Shown here piece after piece: positions 20,591-32,405 of a stretch of DNA of 64,000 nucleotides. How positions within the stretch are numbered: position 1 is the stretch's first letter; each line of letters opens with the position of its first letter. Position numbers and translations under genes: made by a program. Source of the stretch: Chelydra serpentina (lineage: Eukaryota; Chordata; Testudines; Chelydridae); assembly GCA_037349315.1 (NCBI GenBank), contig JBAIAC010000059.1, positions 29,172,501 through 29,236,500 on the forward strand. The letters are read 5' to 3'. Below the pieces are notes generated by a model. The model saw only the letters and a program-made list of their open reading frames with translations. It did no database searches and was not told the DNA's origin.

Positions 20591-23500
20591 CTGGAAAAAC
20601 AGGGAAATCAGCCTCTCATTGGCATCATTATCACCACCACTATCACGTGCATGCAGTCTTGGAGGAACTGAGCCAATGCCCACCGAGGTCCATGAGCATC
20701 TCTCCAATGATTCTACTGGACCATGTCCCGTTCACCAGCAGCGTACGCTACACCCACTGCCATCTTCTTGGCATCATCTGAATCATAGTGGCCACCACGC
20801 CCATGTTACCCAAGCCCCACTATTGCCTCCCTGAGATATGCTCTGCTAAACAGGGATGGGGTTAAATGGAAGCAAACCTCTCACCATGCTTCCCAGACAT
20901 GTAGCTGGCCAGAGTCCCTGTGGGATCAAAATGCTCACCTCATGGGAGTTGAGGCGGGTTGCCCGGCACCAAAAGAGTGCGGTGGCGACTGCAATGCAGA
21001 ACTCCAGGATGGTGAAGATCAGCAGCACGATGGAGATCCCGTTCCCGGCCTGCTCGAAAACAGAAAACCACAACAGCATAGCCATTAATACCATATACTC
21101 CCGACCAGGGCTGAGGCTCCTGTGTGCTACATACAACTCATGCCCTCTCCTGCCTCGAGCTGCCCCCCAGAGTCCATTCCCGGAGGCACAAAAATCCAGT
21201 TCCACTTCTTCTCCTCGTCCAACGGGGTACACCAAGAATCCATTCCAGTGGGCCCCCCTGGTGTCAGCTCAGACTTTTCTATCTGCCAGGATGCTGCATC
21301 CCAAGGGCCAGATTCTTCACTGGTGTAAATCAGCTTTGAATTGATTTCAATGGAGCAACACTGATTTACACCAGCTGAGGATCTGTCCCCAGTGTCATCC
21401 TCAATCCATGTTTGCAGGGTTATAGCTGTGTGGGCCCCAGGATATGGGTGAGGCAAAATCTTTTATTGGACCAACTTCTGTTGGTGAGAGACACACTTTC
21501 CAGCTAGACAGAGCTCTGCTTCAGACCAACAGAAGTTGGTCCAATAAAAGACTTTGCCTCACCCACCTTGTCTCTCTCTAATCCTCAATCCATATTATTT
21601 AGCATCTAGAATGTCCTGGGCACATTCCCTTCAGATTCTTGACTTAGAATTCAGCACTAACAAAGAGGAAGCCCCGTCCCTTCTCCAAGGGAATCTATCT
21701 CAGGGTTTTCGCCTTGCCCAGTGCATGATGGGGCAAGGACTTGGGAGTTTTGCTGGTGCTGTATGAAGATTCAGGGAGTGTAGTTTAGGGTCCCACCTCA
21801 ACAAAGCACTTTCATTCCAATTTTGACCTTTTTATACATTTTTTCTTTAAAAAAATATAAGAAAACAAGGACGTTTGTTTTGAAATAGTCCTCTCAAAAA
21901 GTTCTGTACATGCTGAAATGGGACATTTCGACATTTTCAAAACTGCTTTTCCCCAATTTTTCTTCCTAAACAAAACATTGTCACTGCTGGCATGTTTTTA
22001 AACATTTCAATTTTGACAAAAGCAGCATTTTTTGTCTAAAAAGGGGGTCACTCTCAAAATGCCAACCAGTGCCAATGTAATTTGTGCCATGCTCATCACC
22101 TTAGCATCTGAGCCTCTCGCCACTGTTCCCATACCTACACAGAAGGCTAGATCCTCCTCTCTCTCCATCTCTCTTGGAGCAACAACAGATCTCCCCAAGA
22201 TGTTCATTCCAAACCAATGATCTGTGAATAGAAAGCTACCAGCAGGATCTGTACAGATGCTTACCATCACTAGATAGTTGTAGTAGTCATAGTTGGAGTG
22301 GTACAGTCCATTTATATTCAGGTCTATTATAAAAGCCACTATCCCAAGTAATGCAAAGATGGCACTGATGACATTCATGGTCTGGCTTCCTTTCACCTGG
22401 AATATACACACAGAGGAGAAGGGATATTGCTAGGTGTGGATGAAATAAATAATCATCTGGAATCTGGTTAGTAATTTGCAAGTAATCTTGCACATAACTT
22501 GAACCAACCCTCTAATCTGAAAGGAAGGAACTTTCAATAGGGGCAGGTTATGGGGTTTCTTGCACCTTCCTATGAAGCATCTGATATTGGCCACCACCAG
22601 AGACAGGGTTCTGGGCTATATGGCCTTGGGTCTGATCCAGTGTGGCAGTTCCTGTGTTGCTCGAGTTTGGAGGACCACCTGAACTTTGGATGTATAGCTG
22701 GCCCTCATGAGGTTGGTCCATAATTTGGTTACAGCTCCTCATAACATGGCTGCAGCTGTGCATCTGAGAACTGCAATTGGTAGATGAAGGTTATGAGCCT
22801 ACACAGAACTCGTTGGCCCCTCTGTATCCATCTCCCTCCCTGATGTATCCCTCTTCCTGGAATATGTCTGAGATGATGGTTTTCCTCATTCAGACAAACA
22901 TCTCAGCTTTTCTGATCTTCAGACAAACCTACCCGCTGGACTGCAACATGACCTCCCTCTCCGCTCCCTGAACTTTTAACGCAGGGCAAACCCCCCACCA
23001 GATGCTACAGGGGGGGATGCCCTGAAATATCATCAGATACTTCATGTGAACCCCACCCCTGCCCTGGAGAGGTTCCTCTCCCACACCAGAAACCACACCT
23101 CCTGGGGGAGGGGAGAAATCCAGCCTTTGTGTTCACCTGGTGCCTGGCATTCTGCTTTCACCCTGGTTTGAGTGGAGTTAAATTAAAGCCTCCGAAGAGA
23201 AGGCAGTGCTAGGACTCACCGCGCATTCAGTTGGGCTCTTCTCGGCTCCGATAGAGAGGCAGCCAGAAATGATGAACTGTGTGGGGAAGGGAAAATGATC
23301 ATTGTCAGGTACACCTTGTTCATGGCTGGTTGCAGGGCTGCTACTAGTTCATCAGGCATCTGTACCAGATATGGCCTAGCTACAGAGTTTCATTATATAC
23401 ACCAGATGCATACATTGCAAGATCCTTTAATGCACTGTCAGGAATGGCTGCTGTGAGCTTAAGTAAGGCATGTCACACATAACACTGCCTTGTGGCAGAA

Positions 23501-26500
23501 CAGTAAAATACAGTTGAGCATGCCATTACTGTCTCAGACTCATAGACTTTAAGGTCAGAAGGGACCATCATGATCATCTAGTTTGACCTCCTGCACATCG
23601 CAGGCTACAGAATCTCACCCACCCACTCCTGTCGTAAACCCATAACCTCTGGCTGAGTTACTGAAGTCCTCAAATCATGATTTAAAGACTTAAAGTTACA
23701 GAGAATCCACCATTTACACTAGTTTAAACCTACAAGTGACCTGTGCCCCATGCTGTAGAAGGCAAAAAACCACCAGGATCTCTGCCAATCTGACCCCAGG
23801 GAAAATTCCTTTCTGACCCCAAATATTAGACCCTGAGCATGTGGGCAAGACCCACCAGCCAGACACCTGGGAAAGAAGTATCTGTAGTAACTCAGAGCCC
23901 TCTCCACCTAGTGTCCGATCACCAGCTTCTGGAGATATTTGCTGCTAGCAGTCACAGATTGGCTTCATGCCATTGTAGGCAGTCCTGTCGTACCATTCCC
24001 TCCATAAACATATTAAGCTCAGTCTGGAAGCCAGTTAGGTTTTTTGTCCCCACTGCTCCCCTTGGAAGACTGTTCCAGAAATTCACTCCTCTGATGGCTA
24101 GAAACCTTCCTCTAATTTCAAGCCTAAACTTGTTGATGGCCAGTTTATATCCACATGTTCTTGTGTCCATATTGGTGCTTAACTTAGATAACTCTTCTCC
24201 CTCCCTGTATTTATCCCTCTGATGTATTTATAGAGAGCAATCACATCTCCCCTCCCTCAGCCTTAATTTGGTTGGGCTAAACAAGCCAAGCTCTTTGAGT
24301 CTCCTCTCATAAGGTAGGTTTTCCATTCCTCAGAACATCCTAGTAGCCCTTCTCTGCATCTGTTCCAGTTTGAATTCATCTTTGTTAAATATGGGAGACC
24401 AGAACTGCACACAGTACTCCAGATGAGGTCTCACCAGAGCCTTGTATAATGGGTATTAACACTTCCCTGTCTACTGGAAATACCTCTCCTGATGCATCCT
24501 AGGACTGCATTAGCCTTTTTCACAGCCTCATATTATTAAGCTGTGGGTCTCTTTAACTTTGGGATAAATTCTGGTTCCCCTAAGGGATCCGTCTCTGATG
24601 GAAACGAGGCAGGAGCATGGACCCCTTCTCCCTGCTAGGGCAAATAGGATGGGGAGCTCAGGAAACAGAGTCTGCTGACTAGAAAGCAGTTACCTCTCTG
24701 GACTCCTGCAATCAGGAGTCTCTGCTGTCTGGTCGGAAGGTGGGTTTCTCCAGGTAAGTAGGCCCTATACTTTCAGGCACAGGGCCACTAAGGCCCAGCC
24801 CCTCAAAGGTATGTGGCTGCTTGGCTCCTGTTGAAATCAGTGAGTTAAGTCCCTACCCCTGGGGATCTGGCCCGAGGCATGGACCATCTTTTTGTTTTGT
24901 GTCTTCACAGCACTTAGCACCATGGGGTCCTGGTCCAGGACTAGGGCCCCCAAGAGACACTGCAACATAAATAATAATAATAATAATCCACCTAATTCGT
25001 CGGCATTCCGATCCTCTGTATGTGCCTCTAAAAGACATTGCAAGTATCCCCTTCTGGCTAGGCCATGGGACAGTCATATAAACCCAGTCCTCGGTGGGTA
25101 AAGAGGAGAGAAAAATGGGCTGGTCATGGGAAGCCAGGCTGAGGTGGGCAGAGCGGGATGGTCATGGAAAGCCAGCCCAAGGAGGGAGGAGAGGGGAGAA
25201 CACGGGATGGTCATGGAAAGCCAACCCAGCCTGGATTCATTCAGTTCCATTTATGCTACTCACAGACACTCCTCCCAGGAACGGGATCTCTCCAATCACA
25301 AAGACAGAGGTGTAAACGTTGGTGATGGTCGTCAGGACAATCCCGAAGCCAATGTGCATGAAGCCCATCATGATCTGGATGGTCTGAGAGAATGATCACA
25401 GCAATAACATGGGTCATAGTCACCCCTGCCATCACGCTGCTGACTTTACAGAGGGGTACCCAGCAGCTCTGCATTTCAAAAGCACTGTGCAAATGCAGCA
25501 TGGGCTAAGTACGGACCATTGAGGGCACTGTTGCAGCTTATCACTGAGTAGCTCGTGCTTTTTAGCTCTGAAAGTTGAGAGTTCAAACTCCGCTTTTGAC
25601 TCAAGCCAGGGTCAGTGATGCAAACATCAGCTAACCCTCCCATATTCTACCTGTTTGGTAGATGGAGAAACTGAGGCAGAGCAGTGAAGTGATCTGCTGT
25701 AGCTCTTCCACCCAACCAAGCTGGGTTTAGTGCTCAGGAGTGGTTGACTCCTAGCCACACTTAGCTCAGGACCATAGGCCAGAGCCAGAGAAGGGGGACG
25801 GTTGGAATTGCTATGTGATGAGTTCTGACGTCCTAAGTGGTGTCTGGGAAGCACATCATGAAAGGCCCTCAAGGCAGGACAGTGCAAAGGCCGGATTCCT
25901 TTTTCTGCCATATTCTGGGATTGTGCGGGGTACCCATGTCCCCCCAGCATTTCCCCCTCCATGCATGGCCAGCACCCTTCCTTTTGGGGACTGCTCTTTA
26001 CCCACCCAGAGGGGATCCCTGCAAAAGATGCTCCCCACTGCCCCAAAGCAGAGCTCTGTAACCCCCTAGCTAGGTTGCAGCCCTGCAGAAACCTCAGCCT
26101 CTGCCAGCAGGAGAATGGGCCTATGAATCTGCCGCATGTGGGAGCTGTGCTTTGCTCTGTGGAGCTCCCGGCAGGAGAGAACAGGCCCAGGGGGTTCTGT
26201 GGGCCTGACAGCCTCTGCCCTCCCAAGTGGAGGGAGGGAGCAGGGCTGGCCATAGAAGCCAAGGAAGAGCAGAGTGACCGCAGGTGGGCAGGCCCTGGAA
26301 CCCTCCCCCTATGACCATGCTGACGCTGGGACTCTGCTCTCCTGACACTGACCAGAGCCCCCACTGCCGCTAGTGACACACGCACCCTGGCCAGCTGCCA
26401 ATCCCACGGCTGGCAGCACCTGGGGGGTGCCAGCTGGAACAGGTGTCAGCCCAGGTCTGCCTGCCCCTCCCCCCCTCCCCTGCTCTCTCCACCAGCTGGA

Positions 26501-27034
26501 GAATCAGGCTTGCAGGCCCCTGAGCAAGAGGCAGGGTGACCAGATAGCAAGTGTGAAAAATCAGGACTGGGGTGGGGGTGGGGGGTAATCTGCCCCTATA
26601 CAAGACAAAGCCCCAAATATCAGGAGTGTCCCTATAAACCTGGGACATCTGGTCACCCTCGCGTGGGGGTCACCTTGCCACACAAGCGCCTCTCAAGAAA
26701 GAGCAGCCCAGGCAGCCCCCACCCCACCCCCGAGGGGCAGCTCCAGGGGGCTTTGGCTGGTGGATTTCCAGCCCAGGAGGGAGCGCTAGGATCCTCGTCT
26801 GACAAGCCGCATAGCACAGGCCAGGACGGGGAGGCGCCCACCTCTCCCCGGCACTCGGAGGCGGCTCGGGCCCTGCCCGTCCCCGCACCCCCCTACCCAG
26901 TGCGGCCCCCCCCCACACTCTTCCCATCTCTCAGCCACACTCACCCCCATCACTCGGTTCTTCCCCTTGGGGATCGTCTCCGCCGTGTACATCACGGCGC
27001 GTCTCCCCAGCCGTATGGTCCCCTCCCCGGGCAT
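20453..27034 (-). CDS. MS4A-family four-transmembrane protein, six coding exons, about 215 aa
   Basis: Six exons (27034-26945, 25383-25264, 23276-23220, 22396-22265, 21049-20939, 20590-20453), each with AG acceptor and GT donor and phase-0 joins, encode a tetraspanning membrane protein. TM1 is at about 31-53 ([20 protein letters not shown]) and TM2 at 62-87, including the family signature [15 protein letters not shown]3 is at 95-115 ([19 protein letters not shown]) and TM4 at 136-160 with LEFCIAV. The tail is Pro/Tyr-rich ([16 protein letters not shown]) and ends at 215. MS4A proteins sit in the plasma membrane or endomembranes, often as signalling or channel-associated oligomers. LEFC and the tail fit the MS4A4/8/12/15 branch; the exact orthologue is not settled. 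The start is inferred: Met at 27034 gives a normal 30-residue N-terminus, while an upstream in-frame ATG at 27208 overlaps a CCAAT box. Confidence 0.85.
20939..21049 (-). CDS. MS4A gene, coding exon 5 (TM4)
   Basis: Thirty-seven codons from [18 protein letters not shown] to TRLNSHE, between TTCGAGCAG and GTGAGC. It contains the LEFC motif typical of most MS4A proteins. Confidence 0.9.
21302..21392. repeat. Palindromic MITE (GGGCCAGATTCT family) in an MS4A intron
   Basis: GGCCAGATTCTTCACTGGTG, then TAAATCAG, faces CTGATTTACACCAGCTGAGG around a central TTGATTTCAATGGAG. Related copies lie at 51283-51393 and 60482-60625. Confidence 0.55.
21449..21590. mobile_element. Inverted Penelope-like repeat with hammerhead-like core
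   Basis: Arms of about 38 bases (GGTGAGGCAAAATCTTTTAT, TGGACCAACTTCTGTTGGT) are repeated inverted on the right (ACCAACAGAAGTTGGTCCAA, TAAAAGACTTTGCCTCACC). The roughly 46-base loop holds, on the minus strand, CTGAAGC, a GAGCT/AGCT stem and GAAA. Confidence 0.5.
21780..22030. repeat. AT-rich degenerate MITE-like repeat in an MS4A intron
   Basis: A block of AAACATTTCAATTTTGAC and CGACATTTTCAAAACTG variants, like those at 18300 and 49507. Confidence 0.45.
22265..22396 (-). CDS. MS4A gene, coding exon 4 (TM3 and extracellular loop)
   Basis: Forty-four codons from [14 protein letters not shown] to YYNYLVM, after a TATATTCCAG acceptor and before GTAAGC. The extracellular loop is short and Tyr-rich, with no cysteine. 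Confidence 0.9.
23220..23276 (-). CDS. MS4A gene, coding exon 3 (FIISG signature)
   Basis: Nineteen codons, [19 protein letters not shown], after a TTCCCCACACAG acceptor and before GTGAGT. This short phase-0 exon is a hallmark of the family. Confidence 0.9.
23533..24540 (-). mobile_element. CR1 LINE (subfamily B), 3' part, in an MS4A intron
   Basis: The minus strand runs from the reverse-transcriptase C-terminus ([31 protein letters not shown]) through a 3' UTR to the tail GACCTTAAAGTCTATGAGTC. Truncated at its 5' end near 24540. Same subfamily as 29080-32860. Confidence 0.85.
24885..24990 (+). mobile_element. MIR-like SINE 3' end with AAT tail
   Basis: CAGCACTTAGCACCATGGGG, TCCTGGTCCAGGACTAGGGC and an (AAT)n tail at 24968-24990, a common old vertebrate repeat end. 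Confidence 0.5.
25264..25383 (-). CDS. MS4A gene, coding exon 2 (TM1 and start of TM2)
   Basis: Forty codons between a TTCTCTCAG acceptor and a GTGAGT donor; it reads [14 protein letters not shown] through [10 protein letters not shown]. The length is identical to the matching exon of the other MS4A gene. Confidence 0.9.
26533..26659. mobile_element. Short hAT-like MITE in MS4A intron 1
   Basis: Inverted ends AGGGTGACCAGAT and ATCTGGTCACCCT. Same terminal sequence as the 313-bp element at 44800-45112. No clear target duplication remains. Confidence 0.65.
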
Positions 27035-27560
27035 GGACGCCACCGGGGTGTTCGCTCCCAGCCCTGCGGGGTCCCCGGCGCCTGGACCCGAAGCTGCATC
27101 AGCCCCCGACCCCCCCGCTCCCACACCTGGCTGAGCCTGGCCCACGAGCGCCGGCCTGGCTCCCCAGCACCAGCGCTCCTCGCTGGGAAGGAGCCGGGGC
27201 GCTCCCATTGGCCGCCGCGGAGGATGCGCTCACGGAGACCGAAGCGCTGGAGGACGCGCACACAGCAGGGAAAGGCGCGCGGGGGGGTGGATTCATTCAC
27301 AAGCGCGAGCTCCAGCCCTGGTTATGCAGGAGCAGGAACCGGGCTGGCAGCCGGGGGGGGGGAGAGGGGGCTGCAGGGATTCCCGGCTGCGGCTGCCCGC
27401 GCTTCAATCCGGTCAGTGAGGCGAGGGAAGGAAACGCCAGTCCCGGGGCTGATGGGATCGTGGGTCAGACGCGGAGAGCGAGAATGGGAGGAACCGGTGT
27501 TTACAGAGCGGACCAGCTGGAGCCTGAGGTGTCCGAGGAAAGTGAAAACTCTCGTTTGCG
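26750..27560 (-). promoter_or_regulatory. CpG-rich block over the MS4A first exon; probable promoter
   Basis: The sequence is strongly GC- and CpG-rich relative to its flanks and covers the first coding exon. An inverted CCAAT (ATTGG at 27207-27211) lies about 170 bases upstream of the favoured start codon. No TATA box is seen, as expected for a CpG-type promoter. Confidence 0.5.
26945..27034 (-). CDS. MS4A gene, coding exon 1
   Basis: Thirty codons ([16 protein letters not shown] to KNRVMG), ending at a GTGAGT donor in phase 0. This is the cytoplasmic N-terminus. The frame stays open upstream to 27208, so a longer N-terminus of 88 residues cannot be excluded. Confidence 0.7.
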
Positions 27561-28150
27561 AGGAGAGGCGCACAGGCTCCCTGGGTGAGCACTGTGCTCC
27601 CTGCAGGCTGAGCTGCGAGCGCTCCCTTTCAGTCCCTGCAAGTGGTCTTGGACAATCCGACACAGGAAAAAGCCAGCCCCAGCCCTCCATGGAGCACCGA
27701 GTCCCACAGGCCCTGGGACTGCTTCCCTTCTTTTCTTGAAAATATCCCCGCCATTCATTTCATTGGGGGACTCGCTCGCTCAGTATATATGGCCAGATCT
27801 TGGAGGCAACAGACTTCCAGCAGCTTGGTGGCCAAGGCCCCCACAATGCCTATTTTCTGCTGCAGCAGAGAGAGCTCTGACACCTTAGCCCCAACTTAAC
27901 CTCTACCCTCACCCTGAGGCTCACCCCAGTATCCAGAACCTATATAACCATAGCAGTCAGGCTTTTCTGGTTCCCCCATCATCCCCCAGATCAATAGATC
28001 TCTGCCCCTGGAAATCTACAACATTCCATGTAACTCTGGAATGGAGCAGATGCAACAGACATATCATCAAGTTGAGCGTAAGGCCTTGCTTTGCATCCTT
28101 CGCCGTGCCTGAGAGGTAGGGAAGCATTAGCCCTCCTTTTATAGATGGGG
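27560..28150. other. Unassigned sequence
   Basis: No coding exon or known repeat was recognised upstream of the MS4A CpG block. Confidence 0.4.
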
Positions 28151-28154
28151 CAAT

Positions 28155-28372
28155 ATGAAAAAACTTTCTAACTATAAGGGTAGTTCAGCTCTGGAACAGG
28201 CTTCCAAGGGAGGCTGTGGCATCCCCATTGTTGGAGGTTTCTAAGAACACGTGGGGCAAACACCTGTCAGGAATGGTTTAGGTTTACTGGGTCCTGCCTC
28301 AGTGCAGGGGACTGGACTTGATAACCTCTCGAGGTCCCTTCCAGCCCTACGTTTCTCTGATTCTGTCACGGC
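28155..28372 (+). mobile_element. CR1 LINE (subfamily C), 3' tail
   Basis: GGAACAGGCTTCCAAGGGAG, then GGGGACTGGACTTGATAACC, TCTCGAGGTCCCTTCCAGCC and GATTCTG. The protein trace FWNRLPREAV is visible in decayed form. Confidence 0.75.
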
Positions 28373-29075
28373 CCGGCCCTGCCCTGCCTCCCAGGGGTAC
28401 AGCGAGAATAAATACAATAAAGATGGTGACGCACTTTGAGATCTATGCCTGAAAAGCGATAGTGTTGCATTATACCAGTAAAGAAGCCCAGGTAGGGCAT
28501 AAGCACAGACAATTTTGGTGTCATTCTTATCTGGAAACCCTAACTTGTGGGGAAACCGAGCCAAGAAAGGTAGTGCAGAGCCAAGATTGGCCAGCAAAGG
28601 ATGCTACAGGACCACCACCCCTCTCTCCCTTTCATCTGTTAAGGCAAACCCAGGCCCCCCATGCTGATCTGGCACTGCTCCCTCTCCAGGGCTTTAACCA
28701 ATAGCCTCATCACACTATTTACAATGCTCTTACTCTGCTCTCATGCTGGGTCTATTCCCGGCACTTTGCTGGCTGCAGGTGTCTCTTTGACGGGAGGCTC
28801 CCAGCACAGCCACCTGGATGGCGTTATTGCTTTCACCGCTAGAATCCCCTTTGGAGTGTGTTTCCTGATTTCAGGAGGTTAATATTAATGTGGATAGAAT
28901 GGGTTATAGACGCGCCAGTTAATCTGATCAGAGAATAATAAAAAGGTTCTTGTCCCAGAATCAGGCTACACAGAGTTTGCAAGGACCCTTGGGATGTAGG
29001 ACAGGACACTCACAGAGACACATGTAGGCTTAATGACTTTTATTGAGATTGATTACTATTCCATTTAAGTGTTGG
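28373..29075. other. Mostly unassigned; MIR-like trace at 28410-28480
   Basis: A MIR-like CACTTTGAGATCTATGCCTG trace lies near 28430. The remainder shows no exon or repeat that I can name. Confidence 0.35.
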
Positions 29076-29139
29076 ATTGGGGAGGGAGGCTGTATCTCAG
29101 GAACCCCAGGATCAAATGACCTCAAATTTGTGCCACAAT

Positions 29140-29432
29140 CTCTATCCTGGCTCCTGAACTGGCATGCCAATTTTCAAGTCAATCTGGCTCAGGCGATCTT
29201 CAGTGGGATTCTACCTGTTCCTAGAGAAGGGCAACAAAGGTGTGACAGGATTATGATGATCAACAGATGGCTCAGGGAATGGTGCTATAAGGAGGGCTTT
29301 GGGATGTATGGCCACTGGGAGGCATTCATGGACAGAGGACTGTTCTCTCGGGATGGACTTCACCTGAGTAGGGAAGGAAATAAACTTCTAGGATGGAGGC
29401 TGGCACAACTGATCAAGAGAGCTTTAAACTAG
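29140..29432 (+). pseudogene. CR1 ORF1 C-terminus, SGNH/GDSL esterase-like
   Basis: Residues IFSGILPVPREG, INRWLREWCYKEGFGMYGHW and the end GLFSRDGLHLSREGNKLLGW fit the esterase domain of CR1 ORF1 proteins, where the Asp and His of SRDGLHLS would complete the catalytic set. Only the C-terminal part is present. The ORF ends with TAG at 29430-29432, and ORF2 begins shortly after. Confidence 0.65.
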
Positions 29433-29619
29433 GAATGTGAGGGAGACAGTTGGGAGATGTCCAGGTAATTTCCACGCCGGATTTTAACATTGAGAGGGAA
29501 GAAAACGAAGTAAGAGAGGATATAGCCGGGGGTAGGAGAATGGACATAAGGAGGAAGGGCAGAGTGGATACTAGTCAAATAGGTCATACTGGCAGTACAA
29601 TGTCCATACCAAATTGGGT

Positions 29620-32405
29620 AAAGAATGTGAGTGAGGCCAAACAGCAAAAATTAAGATGTTTGTACACCAATGCGAGGAGCTTAGGTAACAAAATGGAGGA
29701 ATTAGAGCTACTGGTCCAGGAAGTGAAACCAGATATCATAGGAATAACCACAACATGGTGGAATAGTAGTCATGACTGGAGTACAGGTATTGAAGGGTAT
29801 GTGCTGTTTAGGAAAGACAGAAATAAAGGTAAAGGTGGGGGAGTAGCATTGTATATCAATGATGAGGTAGACTGTAAAGAAATAAAAAGTGATGGAATGG
29901 ATAAGACAGAGTCTGTCTGACCAAAAATCACATTGGGGAAGAAAACTACTAGAGCCTCCCCTGGGATAGTGCTTGGGGTATGCTATAGACCACCGGGATC
30001 TAATTTGGGTATGGATAGAGACCTCTTTAATGTTTTTAAGGAAGTAAATACTAATGGCAACTGTGTGATCATGGGAGACTTCAACTTCCCAGATATAGAT
30101 TGGAGAACAAGTGCTAGTAATAATAATAGGGCTCAGATTTTCCTAGATGTGATAGCTGATGAATTCCTTCATCAAGTAGTTGCTGAACCAACGAGGGGGG
30201 GATGCCATTTTAGATTTGGTTTTGGTGAGTAGTGAGGACCTCATTGAAGAAATGGTTGTAGGGGACAACCTTGGCTCGAGTGATCATGAGCTAATTCAGT
30301 TAAAACTAAATGGAAGGATAAACAAAAATAAATCTGAGACTAGGGTTTTTGATTTCAAAAGGGCTAACTTTAATAAATTAAGGAAATTAGTTAGGGAAGT
30401 GGATTGGACTAAAGAATTTATGGATCTAAAGGCGGAGGAGGCCTGGGATTATTTCAAGTTAAAGTTGCAGAAGCTATCAGAAGCCTGTATCCCAAGAAAG
30501 GGGAAACAATTCATAGACAGGAGTTTTAGACCAAGCTGGATGAGCAAGCATCTCAGAGAGGTGATTAAATAAAAACAGAAAGCATACAAGGAGTGGAAGA
30601 TGGGAGAGATCAGCAAAGAAACCTACCTTATTGAGGTCAGAGCATGTAGGGATAAAATGAGACAGGCTAAAAGTCATGTAGAATTGGACCTTGCAAAGGG
30701 AATTAAAACCAATAGTAAAAGGTTTTATAGCCATATAAATAGGAAGAAAACAAAGAAAGAAGAAGTGGGACCGCTAAACACTGAGGATGGAGTGGAGGTT
30801 AAGGATAATCTAGGCATGGCCCAATATCTAAACAAATACTTTGCCTCAGTCTTTAATGAGGCTAATGAGGAGCTTAGGAATAGTGGCAGCATGACAAATG
30901 GGAATAAGGATGTGGGGGTAGATATTACCATATCCGAGGTAGAAGCCAAACTCGAACAGCTTAATGGGAGTAAATCAGGCGGCCCAGATAATCTTCATCC
31001 AAGAATATTAAAGGAACTGGCACATGAAATTGCAAGCCCAATAGCAAAAATGTTTAATGAATCTCTAAACTCAGGGGTTGTACCATTTGACTGGAGAATA
31101 GCTAATATAGTTCCTATTTTTAAGAAAGGGAAAAAAAGTGACCCGGGTAACTACAGGCCTGTTAGTTTGACATCTGTAGTATGCAAGGTCTTGGAAAAAA
31201 TTTTGAAGGAGAAAGTAGTTAAGGACCTTGAGGTCAATGGCAATTGGGACAAATTACAACATGGTTTTACAAAAGGTAGTTCGTGCCAAACCAACTTGAT
31301 CTCCTTCTTTGGGAAAGTAACAGATTTTTTAGATAAAGGAAATGCAGTGGATCTAATCTCGATTTCAGTAAGGCATTTGATACAGTACCACATGAGGAAT
31401 TATTGGTTAAATTGGAAAAGATGGGGATCAATATGAAAATTGAGAGGTGGATAAGGAACTGGTTAAAGGGGAGACTACAGCGGGTCATACTGAAAGGTGA
31501 ACTGTCAGGTTGGAGGGAGGTTACTAGTGGAGTTCCTCAAGGTTCAGTTCTGGGACCAATTTTATTTAATCTATTTATTACTGACCGCGGAACCAGAAGT
31601 GGGAGTGTGCTAATAAAGTTTGCGGATGACACAAAGTTGGGAGGTGTTGCCAATTCAGAAAAGGACCGGGATATCCTACAGGAAGATCTGGATGACTTTG
31701 TAAACTGGAGTAATAGTAATAGGATGAAATAAAGTGTAAGGTTATGCATTTAGGGATTAATAACAAGAATTTTAGTTATAAGCTGGGGACGCATCAGTTG
31801 GAAGTAACGGAAGAGGAGAAGGACCTCGGAATCCTGGTTGATCACAGGATGACTATGAGTCGCCAATGTGATGTGGCCGTGAAAAAAGCGAATGTGGTCT
31901 TGGGATGCATTAGACGAGGTATTTCTAGTAGCGATAAGGAGGTGTTAGTACCGTTATACAAGGCATTGGTGAGACCTCATTTGGAATACTGTGTGCAGTT
32001 CTGGTCTCCCATGTTTAAGAAGGATGAATTCAAACTGGAGCAGGTACAAAGAAGGGCCACTAGGATGATCCGAGGAATGGAAAACCTGTCGTATGAAAGG
32101 AGACTCAAGGAGCTTGATTTGTTTACCTTAACCAAAAGAAGGCTGAGGGGAGATATGCTTGCTCTCTTTAAATATATCAGAGGGATAAATACCAGGGAGG
32201 GAGTGGAATTATTTCAGCTCAGTACCAATGTGGACACAAGAACAAATGGATATAAACTGGCCATCAGGAAGTTTAGACTTGAAATTAGATGAAGGTTTCT
32301 AACCATCAGAGGAGTGAAGTTCTGGAACAGCCTTCCAAGGGAAGCAGTGGGGGCAAAAGACCTATCTGGCTTCAAGATTAAGCTAGATAAGTTTATGGAG
32401 GGGAT
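29620..32405 (+). pseudogene. CR1 (subfamily B) ORF2 endonuclease / reverse transcriptase, broken
   Basis: Visible in order: CLYTNARSLGNKMEELELLV and a TTWWN box where ETWWD is usual (29660-29765); VLGVCYRPPGSN and IMGDFNFPDIDW (29965-30105); SDHELIQL (30280); [20 protein letters not shown] (31080); [41 protein letters not shown] (31528); FADD (31620); [13 protein letters not shown] (31972). Breaks include a stop at about 29918, a frameshift at about 30190, a TAA at 30570, a frameshift near 31350 that removes the palm A aspartate motif, and stops near 31730 and 32290. It is inactive. Confidence 0.85.

Noticed and set aside
25627..26385. 252-codon minus-strand ORF between MS4A exons
   Set aside because: It lies within intron 1 with low-complexity Ser/Pro/Arg composition and has no domain or splice support.
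27208..27208. Start codon of the MS4A gene at 27208
   Set aside because: The ATG is part of a CCAAT motif in a CpG-rich promoter-like block; the downstream Met fits family length better. Kept only as an alternative.
26663..27739. 358-codon plus-strand ORF
   Set aside because: It runs antisense through the CpG-rich first exon of the MS4A gene. The composition is Pro/Arg/Ser-rich with no domain; GC-rich DNA has few stops.
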